NCBI GenBank assembly: GCA_003646935.1
Contig: QMLW01000160.1
Coordinates: 1 to 5,635 of the forward strand
Direction: 5' to 3'
DNA length: 5,635 bases
DNA from: Deltaproteobacteria bacterium
GTDB taxonomy: Bacteria > Desulfobacterota > DSM-4660 > Desulfatiglandales > B25-G16
Every line of letters starts with the position of its first letter. Within the stretch, counting starts at the first letter, position 1. Under the pieces are notes generated by a model that worked only from the letters and a program-made list of their open reading frames with translations, searched no databases and was not told the origin of the DNA. Below, piece after piece: positions 5,436-5,635 of the stretch. Made by a program: the position numbers and the translations under genes.

Positions 5436-5635
5436 GTGGCCGGATTTCCCCGCTCTCCCCTTCCTGGCACATCGAGTATCTGTGCCGTATGGCCTGTTAG
5501 GTCCAAAAAACGCTTTAGGTCTTCTTTGGGGATGACCAGCGTACTCGTATTCACCAGAGGATGGCATCGAAAGGCCGAAGCCTGCCATAGTCCCTCATCA
5601 ATAATAACATCGACTTCACCGCCTGCATCATGGAC
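5432..5635 (-). CDS. YbaK/ProX-type aminoacyl-tRNA deacylase, C-terminal 67 residues (5' end beyond window)
   Basis: The frame entering from the window edge gives 67 residues ending at TGA 5434-5432. VDVIIDEGLWQASAFRCHPL, then VNTSTLVIPKEDLKRFLDLTGH, then AQILDVPG matches the C-terminal part of the YbaK/aminoacyl-tRNA-deacylase domain, especially the ProX-like group with its 'fHPLvNt-x-T' and 'edLxrFLxxxGH' elements. Such proteins are cytosolic trans-editing enzymes that hydrolyse misacylated tRNA (for example Ala-tRNA(Pro) or Cys-tRNA(Pro)). The catalytic lysine and the N-terminal half lie outside the window, so substrate cannot be judged. A ten-residue Gly/Arg-rich tail (GRGERGNPAT) extends past the domain. 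The stop overlaps the NfeD-like start by ATGA, indicating an operon. Confidence 0.8.
   Translation of the reverse strand, partial: VHDAGGEVDVIIDEGLWQASAFRCHPLVNTSTLVIPKEDLKRFLDLTGHTAQILDVPGRGERGNPAT

Noticed and set aside
5230..5535. Plus-strand open frame of 101 codons
   Set aside because: Antisense to the NfeD-like gene and the deacylase end, both supported by clear family motifs.
5436..5588. Upstream extension of the NfeD-like frame by 51 residues
   Set aside because: This stretch is coding in another frame for the deacylase C-terminus; the extension is Arg/Gly-rich with no family match, and the ATGA overlap gives a natural start at 5435.
1..5635. tRNA, rRNA, CRISPR repeats, insertion sequence ends or riboswitches
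   Set aside because: Reading both strands by eye I found no cloverleaf, no regularly spaced direct repeats, no transposase motif with terminal inverted repeats and no recognised riboswitch core.

Overview
All the genes I can support lie on the minus strand. The window is compact and bacterial in style, with short gaps, several stop/start overlaps, and GTG or TTG starts alongside ATG. The GAF plus HD-GYP protein points strongly to a bacterium, because HD-GYP domains are essentially bacterial. The nitrilase-like and aldo/keto-reductase-like proteins are of types I associate with anaerobes, including thermophilic archaea and delta-proteobacteria-like lineages. A Desulfobacterota-like or similar anaerobe is only a guess, since no marker gene is present.

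In transcription order (high to low coordinates), the window opens with the 3' end of a YbaK-type aminoacyl-tRNA deacylase (5432-5635). Its stop overlaps the ATG of a two-helix NfeD-like membrane protein (4995-5435), which is followed after 11 bases by an 88-residue two-helix membrane protein (4717-4983). These three look like one transcription unit. A gap of about 150 bases then precedes a GAF-HD-GYP cyclic-di-GMP phosphodiesterase-type protein (3324-4565). Another gap of about 180 bases leads to an aldo/keto-reductase-fold protein (2325-3137) that has lost most of the classical catalytic tetrad.

The stretch from about 2320 to 1642 is the most unusual part. It holds consecutive gene relics: the last ~35 codons of a nitroreductase-family gene (2204-2305), a possible N-terminal scrap of a cyclase (2131-2193), the C-terminal ~135 residues of a kynurenine-formamidase-like cyclase lacking its N-terminal metal-binding half (1730-2143), and a 32-codon ORF overlapping the cyclase stop (1642-1740). 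I read this as at least two internal deletions that collapsed formerly full genes.

Downstream are an intact nitrilase-superfamily amidase (811-1620), whose true start is probably a GTG just after an internal GGAGG, and, one base after its stop, a PLP-dependent threonine/serine dehydratase or serine-racemase-like enzyme (1-809) that runs off the window. The nitrilase and dehydratase form a tight pair, suggesting linked amide or amino-acid catabolism. The decayed cyclase and nitroreductase may once have belonged to the same cluster. I found no RNA gene, CRISPR array, insertion sequence or convincing intrinsic terminator.
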